In this document: one piece after another, positions 24,909 through 33,038 of the stretch
Position numbering within the stretch: the stretch's first letter is position 1
How the letters are laid out: the number at the start of each line of letters is the position of its first letter
NCBI GenBank assembly: GCA_016197225.1
Contig: JACPWC010000091.1
Coordinates: forward strand, 1 to 34,737
Length of the DNA stretch: 34,737 nt
Direction: 5' to 3'
DNA from: Chloroflexota bacterium
GTDB lineage: Bacteria > Chloroflexota > Anaerolineae > Anaerolineales > VGOW01
Made by a program: the position numbers and the translations under genes
Notes under the pieces: model-generated
The model's input: the letters and a program-made list of their open reading frames with translations, nothing else
What the model was told of the DNA's origin: nothing
Database searches by the model: none

Positions 24909-26006
24909 CTACGCCCTGTTTTTTTTTACCTGCGACTTTTCTTCCGAGGGCGTGGGCTGGCTTTCGGCCCCGCCAAACTCAGAACGAATTTGCTCCATGC
25001 GCTCTTCGAGATCGTAGGCGGTCACTTCCGTCTTCTGGAAGGGGCCGTGCTTAATGCGGTGCGGCAGGGCCAGTTCGGCGGCCAGAATGATGTCTTCGTC
25101 GTTGATCGTCACCCGCCCGCCGAAGGCGGCATGGGCGCGGGCGGCGCGCAGAATCACCAGGTCGGCCCGGTGGCCGTCCACACCCATGGAAGTGGTGAGC
25201 GAAGCGATGGCTTCGAGATCGCGCTTGCCATACTTCACCTCTTCGACGATCTCGCGGGCCTGCTCGATCTCGTCGGCCAGTTCGTGTTCTTTTGGCTCCC
25301 ACTCTTTGTGGAAAGCGTCAGGATCGGCTTCGTAATTCAGGTTGCGTTCCATGATCGCCACCCGGTCGGTTGAGGTGGTGAGGCCGTGAATGTCCACCGA
25401 CAGGGCGAAACGGTCGAGCAGTTGCGGGCGCAGGTCGCCTTCTTCGGGGTTCATGGTTCCTACCAGGATGAAGCGGGCCGGGTGGGCGAACGAAATGCCT
25501 TCCCGCTCCACGACGTTGACCCCCATCGCCGCCGAGTCCAGCAAGACATCCACCACGTGATCGTCCAACAGATTCACTTCGTCCACGTAAAGCAGGCCGC
25601 GATTGGCAGCGGCTAGCACGCCGGCCTCAAAGTGGCGTTCGCCTTTTTGTATGGCCTTCTCGATGTCGAGCGTGCCGACCACGCGATCTTCGGTGGCGCT
25701 GACGGGCAGGTTGATGAACGAGGTGCGGCGGGTGGTGAGCGGAAGCTTGCCGTCTTTGGCGGCGCGCTCCTGGCACTCGGTGCACCAGGTGGAAGGCCGG
25801 TCGGGGTCACAGCCAAAGCGGCAGTCTTTGACCACGCGCACGTCAGGCAGAAGGGCGGCCAGGGCGTGGGCGGCGGTGGACTTGGCCGTGCCGCGTTCGC
25901 CGCGAATGAGCACCCCGCCGAGGCGCGGGTTGACCGCGTTCAAAATCAGGGCGCGCTTCATGCGTTCCTGCCCGACGATGGCCGTGAAGGGGAAAATAGG
26001 GGGCAT
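24909..26006 (-). CDS. BchI-like AAA+ chelatase ATPase subunit
   Basis: The protein is 365 residues in the zero frame. Walker A is GERGTAKS (36-43), a cysteine cluster (CRFGCDPDRPSTWCTEC) matches the BchI/ChlI and cobaltochelatase type, NLPVSATEDRVVGTLD follows, Walker B is LLYVDEVNLL and the sensor is GTMNPEEG. It ends KSQVKKNRA just after the A run, where a -1 slip would continue into the BchD-like frame. GGAG lies six bases before the ATG. The closest group is the ATPase of magnesium or cobalt chelatases, and I cannot tell which metal. Confidence 0.92.
   Translation of the reverse strand: MPPIFPFTAIVGQERMKRALILNAVNPRLGGVLIRGERGTAKSTAAHALAALLPDVRVVKDCRFGCDPDRPSTWCTECQERAAKDGKLPLTTRRTSFINLPVSATEDRVVGTLDIEKAIQKGERHFEAGVLAAANRGLLYVDEVNLLDDHVVDVLLDSAAMGVNVVEREGISFAHPARFILVGTMNPEEGDLRPQLLDRFALSVDIHGLTTSTDRVAIMERNLNYEADPDAFHKEWEPKEHELADEIEQAREIVEEVKYGKRDLEAIASLTTSMGVDGHRADLVILRAARAHAAFGGRVTINDEDIILAAELALPHRIKHGPFQKTEVTAYDLEERMEQIRSEFGGAESQPTPSEEKSQVKKNRA
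24916..24930 (-). promoter_or_regulatory. Slippery A9 run, likely programmed -1 frameshift site
   Basis: On the minus strand GGT is followed by nine A and then CAGGG. In the zero frame this reads GTA AAA AAA AAC AGG GCG TAG. A -1 slip reads AAA CAG GGC and stays open for 38 codons to the GTG at 24804 and on to 23956, giving a 683-residue fusion. GGGCGT just downstream could pair with ACGCCC about 25 bases later, a possible stimulator. Confidence 0.65.
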
Positions 26007-26038
26007 ATCAACTCCGAATGTTTTGTTGAGCGGTGAGG

Positions 26039-26044
26039 ATTATA
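26039..26044 (-). promoter_or_regulatory. -10 box of the chelatase gene
   Basis: TATAAT on the minus strand, 32 bases before the ATG at 26006, leaves room for a leader with the GGAG site. No good -35 box is seen. It is divergent to the gatC promoter at 26081-26110. Confidence 0.5.
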
Positions 26045-26080
26045 CCGTAACCTAAGGAATTTTGATTTTCGCTTTGTTCA

Positions 26081-26110
26081 TTGTCTCATTCTTCATTGTT
26101 CATTTATAAT
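26081..26110 (+). promoter_or_regulatory. Promoter of gatC, leaderless type
   Basis: TTGTCT (26081-26086), an 18-base spacer and a perfect TATAAT (26105-26110) end seven bases before the gatC ATG. There is no ribosome binding site, so the transcript would begin at or beside the start codon. The TTCATTGT words around it (26075-26104) look like one arm of the short-word repeats. Confidence 0.6.
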
Positions 26111-26117
26111 TCCCACC

Positions 26118-26405
26118 ATGCCCCTCACTCTCCAAGAAGTCCAACATATCGCCGAACTGGCGAAACTTGAATTGACCGAAGCCGAGACTATTCACTTCCG
26201 CGAGCAACTGTCGGCAGTGCTGGATTACGCGGCGGCTTTGCAGAAGGTGGATACTTCGGCCATCCCGCCCACGGCCACGGTCCTGCCGCTCCGCACCGTC
26301 CTGCGCGACGACGTGGCCCGGCCCTCGCTCGACCGTGAAACCCTGCTGGCCAACGCCGCCGAGTCGGAAGCGGGGTGCTTCAAAGTGCCGGCTGTGCTTG
26401 AGTAA
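26118..26405 (+). CDS. gatC: Aspartyl/glutamyl-tRNA amidotransferase subunit C
   Basis: The protein is 95 residues, the normal length. MPLTLQEVQHIAELAKLELTEAE and LRDDVARPSLDRETLLANA are the family motifs. GatC wraps around GatA and GatB to form the amidotransferase that converts Glu-tRNA(Gln) or Asp-tRNA(Asn). It appears leaderless and starts a gatC-gatA unit; gatB is 5.2 kb further on. The stop is two bases before a palindrome. Confidence 0.95.
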   Translation: MPLTLQEVQHIAELAKLELTEAETIHFREQLSAVLDYAAALQKVDTSAIPPTATVLPLRTVLRDDVARPSLDRETLLANAAESEAGCFKVPAVLE

Positions 26406-26454
26406 ATAGTTATTGGTTATTGGTTATTGGTCATAACCAATAACCAATAACTAT
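26406..26454. repeat. Perfect 22-bp inverted repeat of ATTGGTT words
   Basis: ATAG followed by TTATTGG repeated forms the left arm (26406-26427). The right arm (26433-26454) is its exact complement around the loop TGGTC. It sits between gatC and gatA, two bases from the gatC stop. Confidence 0.92.
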
Positions 26455-26468
26455 TTGCCGACAATCAC

Positions 26469-27923
26469 TTGGAATTACACCATCTTTCCATCACCGCCGC
26501 CGCCGCCCAGCTTCGCGCTGGCGAGATCACCAGCGTCGAGTTGACCGAGGCCTTGTTGCGGCGCATTGAAGCTCTTAATCCAAAGCTCAACGCCTTTCTG
26601 GCCGTCACCGCCGGCCTGGCGCTTGAACAGGCGCGGGAGGCCGATTGGCGACTCAAAACAGAGGCGGCGAGGCCGCTGACCGGAATCCCGGTCGCCATCA
26701 AGGACGTGATCTGCGTCAAGGGCGTCCCGGCCACCGCCGGTTCAAAAATCCTCAGCGGCTACATCCCGCCCTACAACGCCACCGTCGTCGAAAAACTTCT
26801 GGCGGCAGGGGTCGTGATTTTGGGCAAGACCAACACCGACGAGTTTGCGATGGGATCGTCCACCGAGAACTCGGCTTACGGCCCGACTCGCAATCCGTGG
26901 GATGTGACTCGTGTGCCGGGCGGATCGTCCGGGGGAAGCGCCGCGGCGGTGGCCGCCGGACTCGCCCTCGGAGCGTTTGGAAGCGACACCGGCGGCAGTG
27001 TGCGCCAGCCCGGCGCGCTGTGCGGCGTGGTCGGCCTCAAGCCGTCGTATGGCCGCGTCTCGCGTTACGGGTTGATCGCCTTTGCCTCGTCGCTCGATCA
27101 AATCGGCGTCTTCGCCCACACCGCCGAAGACGCCGCGCTTCTGCTCAACGCCATCGCCGGCCATGACCCGCATGACGGAACCAGCATGCCCACGCCCGTG
27201 CCCGATTACACTGCCAAGCTCGGCGAGGGTTTGCGCGGCTTGCGCATTGGTTTGCCCAAAGAATATTTCATCGGCGGCGTGAACGCCGAAGTGAGCGCGG
27301 CGGTGAATGTTGCGGTGAAAGTGCTGGAGAGCCTCGGCGCTAAAACGCGCGCAGTCTCCTTGCCTCATACCGACCTGGCGCTCTCGACATATTACATCAT
27401 CGCCCCGGCCGAGGCCTCGGCCAACCTGGCCCGCTTCGACGGCGTGCGTTACGGCCCGCGTGTGGACGCGCCGGCGATGTGGGACGAATATCGCAAGACG
27501 CGCGGCGCGGGCTTCGGGCCAGAAGTGAAGCGGCGCATCATGCTTGGCACGTACGCGCTCTCGACCGGCTACTACGACGCCTACTACCTGCAGGCGCAAA
27601 AAGTGCGTACGCTGATCAAGGGCGATTTCGACAAAGCTTTCGCCGACGTGGACGTGATCGCCTGCCCTACCTCGCCGGACACCGCTTTCAAAATTGGCGA
27701 GAAGGTGGACGACCCGCTGGCGATGTATCTCGAAGACGTGTTCACCCTGCCCGGAAGTTTGGCCGGAATCGCCGGCCTGTCCGTCAACTGCGGCTTCGAC
27801 GCTTTTGGTTTGCCCATCGGCCTGCAACTGCTCGGCCCGGCCTTCAGCGAAGAGCGCATTTTGCGCGTGGCGCACCAGTATCAGCAAGCGACGGAGTGGC
27901 ACAAACGAGAGCCGAAGTTATGA
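26469..27923 (+). CDS. gatA: Aspartyl/glutamyl-tRNA amidotransferase subunit A
   Basis: The protein is 484 residues from a TTG at 26469, which gives the expected N-terminus MELHHLSITAAAAQLRAGEI; no ATG fits. It is an amidase that releases ammonia from glutamine for GatB. The Ser-Ser-Lys triad is K78 (IKDVI), S153 (GGSSGGS) and S177 (DTGGSVRQP). No ribosome binding site is seen before the TTG, so translation may depend on gatC or on the palindrome between them. The HEPN gene follows with an ATGA overlap. Confidence 0.95.
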   Translation: MELHHLSITAAAAQLRAGEITSVELTEALLRRIEALNPKLNAFLAVTAGLALEQAREADWRLKTEAARPLTGIPVAIKDVICVKGVPATAGSKILSGYIPPYNATVVEKLLAAGVVILGKTNTDEFAMGSSTENSAYGPTRNPWDVTRVPGGSSGGSAAAVAAGLALGAFGSDTGGSVRQPGALCGVVGLKPSYGRVSRYGLIAFASSLDQIGVFAHTAEDAALLLNAIAGHDPHDGTSMPTPVPDYTAKLGEGLRGLRIGLPKEYFIGGVNAEVSAAVNVAVKVLESLGAKTRAVSLPHTDLALSTYYIIAPAEASANLARFDGVRYGPRVDAPAMWDEYRKTRGAGFGPEVKRRIMLGTYALSTGYYDAYYLQAQKVRTLIKGDFDKAFADVDVIACPTSPDTAFKIGEKVDDPLAMYLEDVFTLPGSLAGIAGLSVNCGFDAFGLPIGLQLLGPAFSEERILRVAHQYQQATEWHKREPKL

Positions 27924-28318
27924 GCCGGGAATCTGATCCACAAGAATGGTTGCGCTTTGCCGAAATAGATCGCCGCGCGGCCAAACATTTGCTTGAGGCG
28001 GGCGAGTACGAGACATGCGCGTTTCACTGCCAGCAGGCAGTCGAAAAATTGCTTAAAGCTGTTATCGTGAAACAGACAGGGCAAAACCCGCCCCACATTC
28101 ATGATTTGCTTACTTTACTCAGGAAAATAGACCTGGAGACGGACGAAGAATTCCAACGAACCTTCAATATCTTGGATGCTTATTACGTCGGCTCACGTTA
28201 TCCACTTGATGTAGCAGATGCCGATACTTTCATTCGACCTTTGGCAGAGTCGGCCATTCGCAAAACAGATGAGATTTTCAAATGGTTTTCAGCTCGGATC
28301 AGCTTCGAAGACACTTAG
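27920..28318 (+). CDS. HEPN domain protein (toxin-type partner)
   Basis: The start is at 27920, four bases overlapping the gatA stop. The protein is 132 residues and matches the HEPN family (PF05168): WLRFAEIDRRAAKHLLEAGEY, FHCQQAVEKLLKAV and PPHIHDLLTLL. HEPN proteins often act as RNases in toxin-antitoxin pairs with an MNT nucleotidyltransferase. The usual R-x4-6-H active site is not clear: histidines 59 and 61 are there but a lysine (K51) sits where Arg might be. It overlaps the MNT frame by 37 bases. Confidence 0.85.
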   Translation: MSRESDPQEWLRFAEIDRRAAKHLLEAGEYETCAFHCQQAVEKLLKAVIVKQTGQNPPHIHDLLTLLRKIDLETDEEFQRTFNILDAYYVGSRYPLDVADADTFIRPLAESAIRKTDEIFKWFSARISFEDT

Positions 28319-29664
28319 AACAATATCTTGCCGCCGTTCGAGAGCAATATCAGGTCGAACGAGCGATTCTTTTCGGCTCGTATGCTAAAGGCACGCAACG
28401 CGAAGACAGCGACATTGATCTGATCATCGTCTCGCCGGATTTTCGTGGAGTGCCCAAGTTGGAGCGGCATCAACGGCTGGGCTGGATTGCCTGGAATGCC
28501 GACACCGACTATCTAGAGCCTCTCGGCTTCACGCCGGAAGAATACGCGAACGCCGGCCCGCTCGGCCTGCTTGGCGAAGTGAAAGACACAGGCGTCGTCG
28601 TCTACGAAGCCGAACCGACCGTCGCCGTTCACGAACCGTCACCGGCTTACACAGTTGAAAGGAAAACGCAGAGCATGAAAGTCGTCATCCCTCTCGCCGG
28701 CTTTGGCACCCGCCTCCGCCCCCACACCTTCACCAAGCCCAAACCGCTCATCAACGTAGCCGGGAAGCCGGTGCTGGGGCATGTGTTGGATATGTTCAAC
28801 AACCTGCCGGTGGACGAATTCATCTTCATTACCGGCTATTTGGGCGATCAGATCGAGCAGTACGTCACCCAAAAATATCCGCACCTCAAAGCCAGGTACT
28901 TCGAGCAAAAGGAGTTGAACGGCCAGTCTACTGCCGTTTATCTGGCGAAGGATTACCTCGAAGGTCCGATGCTGATCGTGTTCGTAGATACCATTGTGGA
29001 AACTGACCTTTCGATGTTGAAGGACGAAAAGGCGGACGCCGTGGCCTGGGTGAAGCCGGTGGAAGACCCGCGCCGCTTCGGGGTGGCGCTGGTGGGGCCG
29101 GATGGCTACGTGACCCGGCTGATCGAAAAGCCGAGCGACATGACGAACAACCTGGTCGTCGTCGGCTTCTATTATCTGAAGGACTCGCAGGCCTTCATGC
29201 GAGCCATCGAAGAACAGCTGGCGCGCAACATCAAGACCAAGAATGAATACTTTTTGGCCGACGCTTTGCAGTTGATGCTGGATAAGGGCATGAAGATGCG
29301 TGTTCAGCCGGTGGAGGTCTGGGAGGACTGCGGCAAGCCGGAGACGGTTTTGCACACCAACCAGTATTTGCTCGACCACGGCCACGACAACAGCGCCGAG
29401 ATCAAAATGGAAGGTAACATTATCATCCCGCCGGTCAATATTGATCCCAGCGCCAAACTTGCCCATTCCGTCGTCGGCCCCCACGTCACCATTGCCGCCA
29501 ACTGCGTCGTTGAAGACTCCATCATCCGCGACTCGATCATTGATCGGGGCGCGACGATCCACAACGCTGTGCTCACCCAATCGCTCATCGGCCAGGATGC
29601 GCGTTTGAACGGCAAGTTCCGCACGTTCAATATTGGCGATTCGAGTGAAGTGGGATTCGAGTGA
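28282..29664 (+). CDS. MNT nucleotidyltransferase fused in frame to an NDP-sugar pyrophosphorylase
   Basis: One open frame of 460 residues. Residues 1-105 are an MNT domain with G32-S33-x10-D44-x-D46 (FGSYAKG then DSDIDLIIV), the antitoxin-type partner of HEPN. A 25-residue linker (EAEPTVAVHEPS and onward) follows. Residues 132-460 are a sugar-phosphate nucleotidyltransferase: MKVVIPLAGFGTRLRPHTF, KPKPLINVAGKPVLGH, and a C-terminal left-handed beta-helix with hexapeptide repeats (NIIIPPVNIDPSAKL). An internal ATG at 28675 has AAAGGA 11 bases upstream, so the second part may also be made alone. Nothing marks the boundary with a stop. The TGA stop lies in a palindrome. Confidence 0.85.
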   Translation: MVFSSDQLRRHLEQYLAAVREQYQVERAILFGSYAKGTQREDSDIDLIIVSPDFRGVPKLERHQRLGWIAWNADTDYLEPLGFTPEEYANAGPLGLLGEVKDTGVVVYEAEPTVAVHEPSPAYTVERKTQSMKVVIPLAGFGTRLRPHTFTKPKPLINVAGKPVLGHVLDMFNNLPVDEFIFITGYLGDQIEQYVTQKYPHLKARYFEQKELNGQSTAVYLAKDYLEGPMLIVFVDTIVETDLSMLKDEKADAVAWVKPVEDPRRFGVALVGPDGYVTRLIEKPSDMTNNLVVVGFYYLKDSQAFMRAIEEQLARNIKTKNEYFLADALQLMLDKGMKMRVQPVEVWEDCGKPETVLHTNQYLLDHGHDNSAEIKMEGNIIIPPVNIDPSAKLAHSVVGPHVTIAANCVVEDSIIRDSIIDRGATIHNAVLTQSLIGQDARLNGKFRTFNIGDSSEVGFE

Positions 29665-29737
29665 ACAGTGGATAGTGAGCAGTGAACAGTTGCCTTGCCA
29701 TCGCATACATTTCTGTTCACTGACGACTGATCACTGG
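29661..29737. repeat. Imperfect palindrome of AGTGAAC words
   Basis: The left arm (29661-29689) runs GTGAACAGTGGATAGTGAGC with about 7-bp spacing. The right arm (29713-29737) is its near complement CTGTTCACTGACGACTGATC. It contains the TGA stop of the upstream gene and ends five bases before the ATG of the next. Confidence 0.82.
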
Positions 29738-29741
29738 CTTT

Positions 29742-29957
29742 ATGGAACTCGTCGAGTGTCACTCCGGCTACGAATACGCCGAGCGGCCCGTTGCCTTGCA
29801 GTGGCAGGGCGAGCGGTTGGAGATTGAGGCCGTCGAGCAACAGTGGCGCATTCCGGGCGGCAAATGCTTTCGGGTGCGGACGACGGGCGGGCTGGTGTTT
29901 GAGTTGATGTATGGCGAACTGTATGATGAGTGGCGAATCAATCTCGTCAACGGATAA
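29742..29957 (+). CDS. Small protein, DUF6504-like
   Basis: A 71-residue protein, MELVECHSGYEYAERPVALQW. The run ERPVALQWQGERLEI then QQWRIPGGKCFRVRTTGG and FELMYGELYDEWRI resembles the small DUF6504-type domain, which has no assigned function. The similarity is from memory of the pattern and is tentative. No ribosome binding site is visible. Its stop lies inside a palindrome of ATCCGTT words. Confidence 0.55.
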   Translation: MELVECHSGYEYAERPVALQWQGERLEIEAVEQQWRIPGGKCFRVRTTGGLVFELMYGELYDEWRINLVNG

Positions 29958-29995
29958 ACCAAAGAAATATCCGTTCAATCCGTTTTATCCGTTGA
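29947..29995. repeat. Inverted repeat of ATCCGTT words
   Basis: TCAACGGATAAA (29947-29958) pairs perfectly with TTTATCCGTTGA (29984-29995). The right side adds two further ATCCGTT words. The TAA stop of the small protein (29955-29957) is inside it. Confidence 0.72.
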
Positions 29996-30020
29996 CCCTT
30001 TCTCTTTTCAAGGACGTCCT

Positions 30021-31181
30021 ATGCGCAAATTCACTTCCCACCGAGTCGACTCTGTTCCCCCGTCCGGCATCCGCCGGTTTTTTGATATTGCGGCCACGAT
30101 GAAGGACGTGATCTCGCTCGGCATCGGCGAGCCGGACTTTGTGACGCCGGAGCGAATCTTGAACGCCGGCACGGCTTCGCTCAACCGGGGCGAGACGCAG
30201 TACACGTCCAACTCTGGCATTTTGCAGTTGCGGCAGAGTCTTTCGGCCCACCTCGCCAAGCTTTACGGCGTGACTTACGACTCCGAAACCGAATTGCTGA
30301 TCACCGTCGGCGTGTCCGAGGCGCTGTACCTGGCTCTCACCGCCGTGCTTGATCCGGGCGACGAGGTGATTGTGCCCCAGCCATGCTTTGTGGCGTACAT
30401 GCCTGAAGTGGTTTTTGCGGGTGGCAAGCCGGTGACCATCGCCACTTCGGTGGAAAATGATTTTCAGGTGACGGCCAGTGAAATAGAGGCGGCCATCACC
30501 CCGCGCACTAAAGTTCTGCTGATCGGCTATCCCAACAACCCGACGGGCGCGGTGATAACGCGCGAGCGGCTGATCGAGATCGCCGCGCTGGCCGAGAAAC
30601 ATGATCTGCTCGTGATCTCGGATGAGATTTACGACCGGCTGGTGTATGGCTTCGAGCATGTCTGTTTTGCGGCCCTGCCCAACATGCGCGAGCGCACGGT
30701 GACGCTCGGCGGGTTCTCGAAGGACTATGCGATGACGGGCTGGCGCATCGGCTATAGCGCGGCCCCGCCAGAGATTACGGCGGCGATGCGCAAAGTGCAT
30801 CAATACACGATCATGTCCGCGCCGACGACGGGGCAGGTGGCGGCGATGGAGGCCCTGGCGACGGGCGAAGAGTATGTGCAGAAAATGGTCGGGGAATATA
30901 ACCGGCGGCGGCAACTGATCGTCGGCGGGTTGAACACGCTGGGGCTGGACTGTTTCGAGCCGCGCGGCGCGTTCTACGCCTTTCCTTCAGTCGCCCGCAG
31001 TGGCATGGACGAGAACGAGTTTGCCGAGCGGCTTCTGCAAGAGGAGCAAGTGGCGGTCGTGCCGGGGTCGGCGTTTGGCGAGAGCGGCAGAGGGTTTGTG
31101 CGAGTGTGCTACGCCACCGCTTATGAAAAAATCGAAGAGGCCCTTAATCGTCTGGAACGATTTATGAGACGGCACGGATAA
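30021..31181 (+). CDS. Class I/II PLP-dependent aminotransferase
   Basis: The protein is 386 residues. MRKFTSHRVDSVPPSGIRRF leads into ISLGIGEPDFVTPE. YPNNPTGAV, SDEIYDRLVY and the lysine in GGFSKDYAMTGWRIGY are the PLP-binding motifs of the aspartate aminotransferase fold. The substrate cannot be read from the sequence; aspartate or aromatic/branched-chain donors are possible. AAGGACG lies about six bases before the ATG. It precedes glutamate dehydrogenase by 95 bases. Confidence 0.92.
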   Translation: MRKFTSHRVDSVPPSGIRRFFDIAATMKDVISLGIGEPDFVTPERILNAGTASLNRGETQYTSNSGILQLRQSLSAHLAKLYGVTYDSETELLITVGVSEALYLALTAVLDPGDEVIVPQPCFVAYMPEVVFAGGKPVTIATSVENDFQVTASEIEAAITPRTKVLLIGYPNNPTGAVITRERLIEIAALAEKHDLLVISDEIYDRLVYGFEHVCFAALPNMRERTVTLGGFSKDYAMTGWRIGYSAAPPEITAAMRKVHQYTIMSAPTTGQVAAMEALATGEEYVQKMVGEYNRRRQLIVGGLNTLGLDCFEPRGAFYAFPSVARSGMDENEFAERLLQEEQVAVVPGSAFGESGRGFVRVCYATAYEKIEEALNRLERFMRRHG

Positions 31182-31276
31182 AACACACCACGCCGAGAGG
31201 AAAGTCTACACTAGCCGCGTTGAGCGGAGGGTGACAGAATCAAAGCGCACTTTATCTCTTTACAGGAGGCCCGGAC

Positions 31277-32566
31277 ATGCCTGCTAATCATCTCAATGCG
31301 TTTGAAATGGCCCAGAATCAATTCGATGTGATTGCGGCCAAACTCAATATCGAATCGGAAGTTCGCGATGTGCTGCGCTTCCCGGAGCGTGAGTTCCGTT
31401 TTCAGATTCCGGTGCGAATGGACAACGGCAAGATCAGAGTGTTCTTCGGCTTTCGCGTCCAACACAACGACGCCCGCGGCCCTTCCAAAGGCGGCATCCG
31501 CTTTGCCGCCAACGAAACGCTCGACACGGTGCGGGCGCTGGCGATGTGGATGACTTGGAAGTGCGCCGTGGCCGACATTCCGCTCGGCGGCGGCAAGGGC
31601 GGCGTCATCGTCGATCCGTCCCTGCTTTCGGTCGGCGAGAAGGAGCGCCTGTGCCGGGGCTGGATCGATCAGGTGTGGCACGACATTGGCCCGCGGGTGG
31701 ACGTGCCCGCGCCCGACGTCGGCACCACGCCGCAAATGATGGCCTGGATGATGGACGAATACTCCAAGCTGGCCGGGCACTACTCGCCGAGCGCCATCAC
31801 CGGCAAGCCGCTCGGCGTGGGCGGCTCGCTGGGCCGCACCGAGGCCACCGGCTTCGGCGTGGTAGACACCATTCGCGAAGCGATGAAGCACCTGCGAATG
31901 AACCCGGAGAAATCGTCGGCGGCCATTCAGGGGTTTGGCAACGTGGCTCAGTATGCCGCCGTTGCCTTCAAGAAGACTCTCGGCGGCAAAGTGATGTGCG
32001 TCTCGTGCTACGATCATAACGACAAAAATTCTTACACCTTCAGCCGTCGCGACGGCATTGACCCCGAGTTTCTGCAAACCATCACCGACCAGTACGGCAC
32101 GATTGACAAAGCGAAGGCCAAAGGCGCCGGTTACACGATTGAAGACGCCGACGCCTGGCTGACAAAAGACGTGGACGTGTTAATCCCGGCGGCGCTCGAA
32201 GGCCAGATCACCGGGGACAACGCCTCCAGCATCAGCCCTCAGGTGAAAATTGTGGCCGAGGGCGCCAACGGCCCCACCACCCCCGAAGCCGACGCCATTT
32301 TGCAACAGCGCAACATTTTCAACATCCCCGATTTTCTGTGCAACGCCGGCGGCGTCATCACCTCGTACTTTGAAGGCGTGCAGAACGACATGAACTATTA
32401 CTGGGATCACGAGGCCGTCCTGCGCCGCCTCGATCAAAAGATCACCACAGCCTTTCACGGCATACTGGCCGTGGCTGTGAAGAAAGACATTTATATGCGC
32501 GACGCCGCTTATACCATTGCCATCGGTCGGGTGGTGGAGGCGATGGAATTGCGCGGCTGGATTTGA
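31277..32566 (+). CDS. Glutamate dehydrogenase (Glu/Leu/Phe/Val dehydrogenase family)
   Basis: The protein is 429 residues with the family's two domains: substrate binding (PLGGGKGGVIVDP, lysine in the active site; APDVGTTPQMMAWMMDEYS) and nucleotide binding (IQGFGNVAQYAA). NIFNIPDFLCNAGGVITSYFE is the conserved C-terminal signature. It interconverts glutamate and 2-oxoglutarate plus ammonia. GGAGG lies eight bases before the ATG. Coenzyme use is not clear from sequence. A palindrome of GGACG words begins five bases after the stop. Confidence 0.94.
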   Translation: MPANHLNAFEMAQNQFDVIAAKLNIESEVRDVLRFPEREFRFQIPVRMDNGKIRVFFGFRVQHNDARGPSKGGIRFAANETLDTVRALAMWMTWKCAVADIPLGGGKGGVIVDPSLLSVGEKERLCRGWIDQVWHDIGPRVDVPAPDVGTTPQMMAWMMDEYSKLAGHYSPSAITGKPLGVGGSLGRTEATGFGVVDTIREAMKHLRMNPEKSSAAIQGFGNVAQYAAVAFKKTLGGKVMCVSCYDHNDKNSYTFSRRDGIDPEFLQTITDQYGTIDKAKAKGAGYTIEDADAWLTKDVDVLIPAALEGQITGDNASSISPQVKIVAEGANGPTTPEADAILQQRNIFNIPDFLCNAGGVITSYFEGVQNDMNYYWDHEAVLRRLDQKITTAFHGILAVAVKKDIYMRDAAYTIAIGRVVEAMELRGWI

Positions 32567-32571
32567 GAAAT

Positions 32572-32620
32572 GACGACGGACGATGGACGTAGGACGAAAG
32601 CATCTGTCGTCTTTCGCCCG
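32572..32620. repeat. Imperfect palindrome of GGACGNN words
   Basis: The left arm (32572-32600) shows GGACGAT, GGACGTA and GGACGAA in a 7-bp rhythm. The right side (32604-32620, TGTCGTCTTTCGCCCGT) is a partial complement. It begins five bases after the glutamate dehydrogenase stop. Confidence 0.62.
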
Positions 32621-32627
32621 TAACAGC

Positions 32628-33038
32628 ATGCCAGAAAAAGACTATTCTCACCGCGACGTGACCGACAAGCTGGGCCTCAAGCCCGGCTTCCTTGTTCGGG
32701 TGATAGGCAAAGGCCGTAACAAGGAGTTGCTGGCGCGCGTGGGCGAGAAGATCGGGCGGGCGGTGACACGGTCTGGCAAAACGCCCGCCGACGTGATTTT
32801 GTATTGGCCGAAGTCGGCAGGCGAAATCACGGGAACGCTGATCGAGTTGAAAACGGCCATCGTTTCAAATGGCGGCATCTGGGTGATCACGGCCAAGCGC
32901 GGCCTGCCCGGCTACATCAATCAGGACGGCATCATTCCTCTTGGTCTGGCCGCCGGTTTGGTGGATAATAAAATCTGCTCATTGTCCGAAGAAGAGAGCG
33001 CGATGAGGTTTGTGATACGAAAGGAAAACCGGAAATGA
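32628..33038 (+). CDS. DUF3052-like protein
   Basis: The start is at 32628 (MPEKDYSHRDVTDKLGLKPG), since the frame back to 32583 is made of the GGACG repeat. The protein is 136 residues. KLGLKPGFLVRVIGKG, DVILYWPKSAGEITGTLIELKTAI, NGGIWVITAKRG and AAGLVDNKICSL resemble the DUF3052 family, of unknown function. The last residues, RKENRK, and the TGA stop (33036-33038) are inside the palindrome at 33031-33080. Confidence 0.8.
   Translation: MPEKDYSHRDVTDKLGLKPGFLVRVIGKGRNKELLARVGEKIGRAVTRSGKTPADVILYWPKSAGEITGTLIELKTAIVSNGGIWVITAKRGLPGYINQDGIIPLGLAAGLVDNKICSLSEEESAMRFVIRKENRK

Noticed and set aside
24919-24927. Simple sequencing error in the A9 run
   Set aside because: Cannot be excluded, but the slippery run sits exactly where the family is known to use frameshifting and the fused length is right, so a programmed site is preferred.
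23776-25017. Plus-strand ORF (413 residues)
   Set aside because: It lies opposite the VWA frame and the chelatase junction; no motifs are found.
27920-28318. Long form of the HEPN ORF starting at 27479
   Set aside because: The upstream part is inside gatA in another frame; the ATGA overlap start at 27920 fits the HEPN domain.
32583-32627. Upstream start for the DUF3052-like protein
   Set aside because: These codons are the GGACG repeat; MPEKDY at 32628 fits the family.
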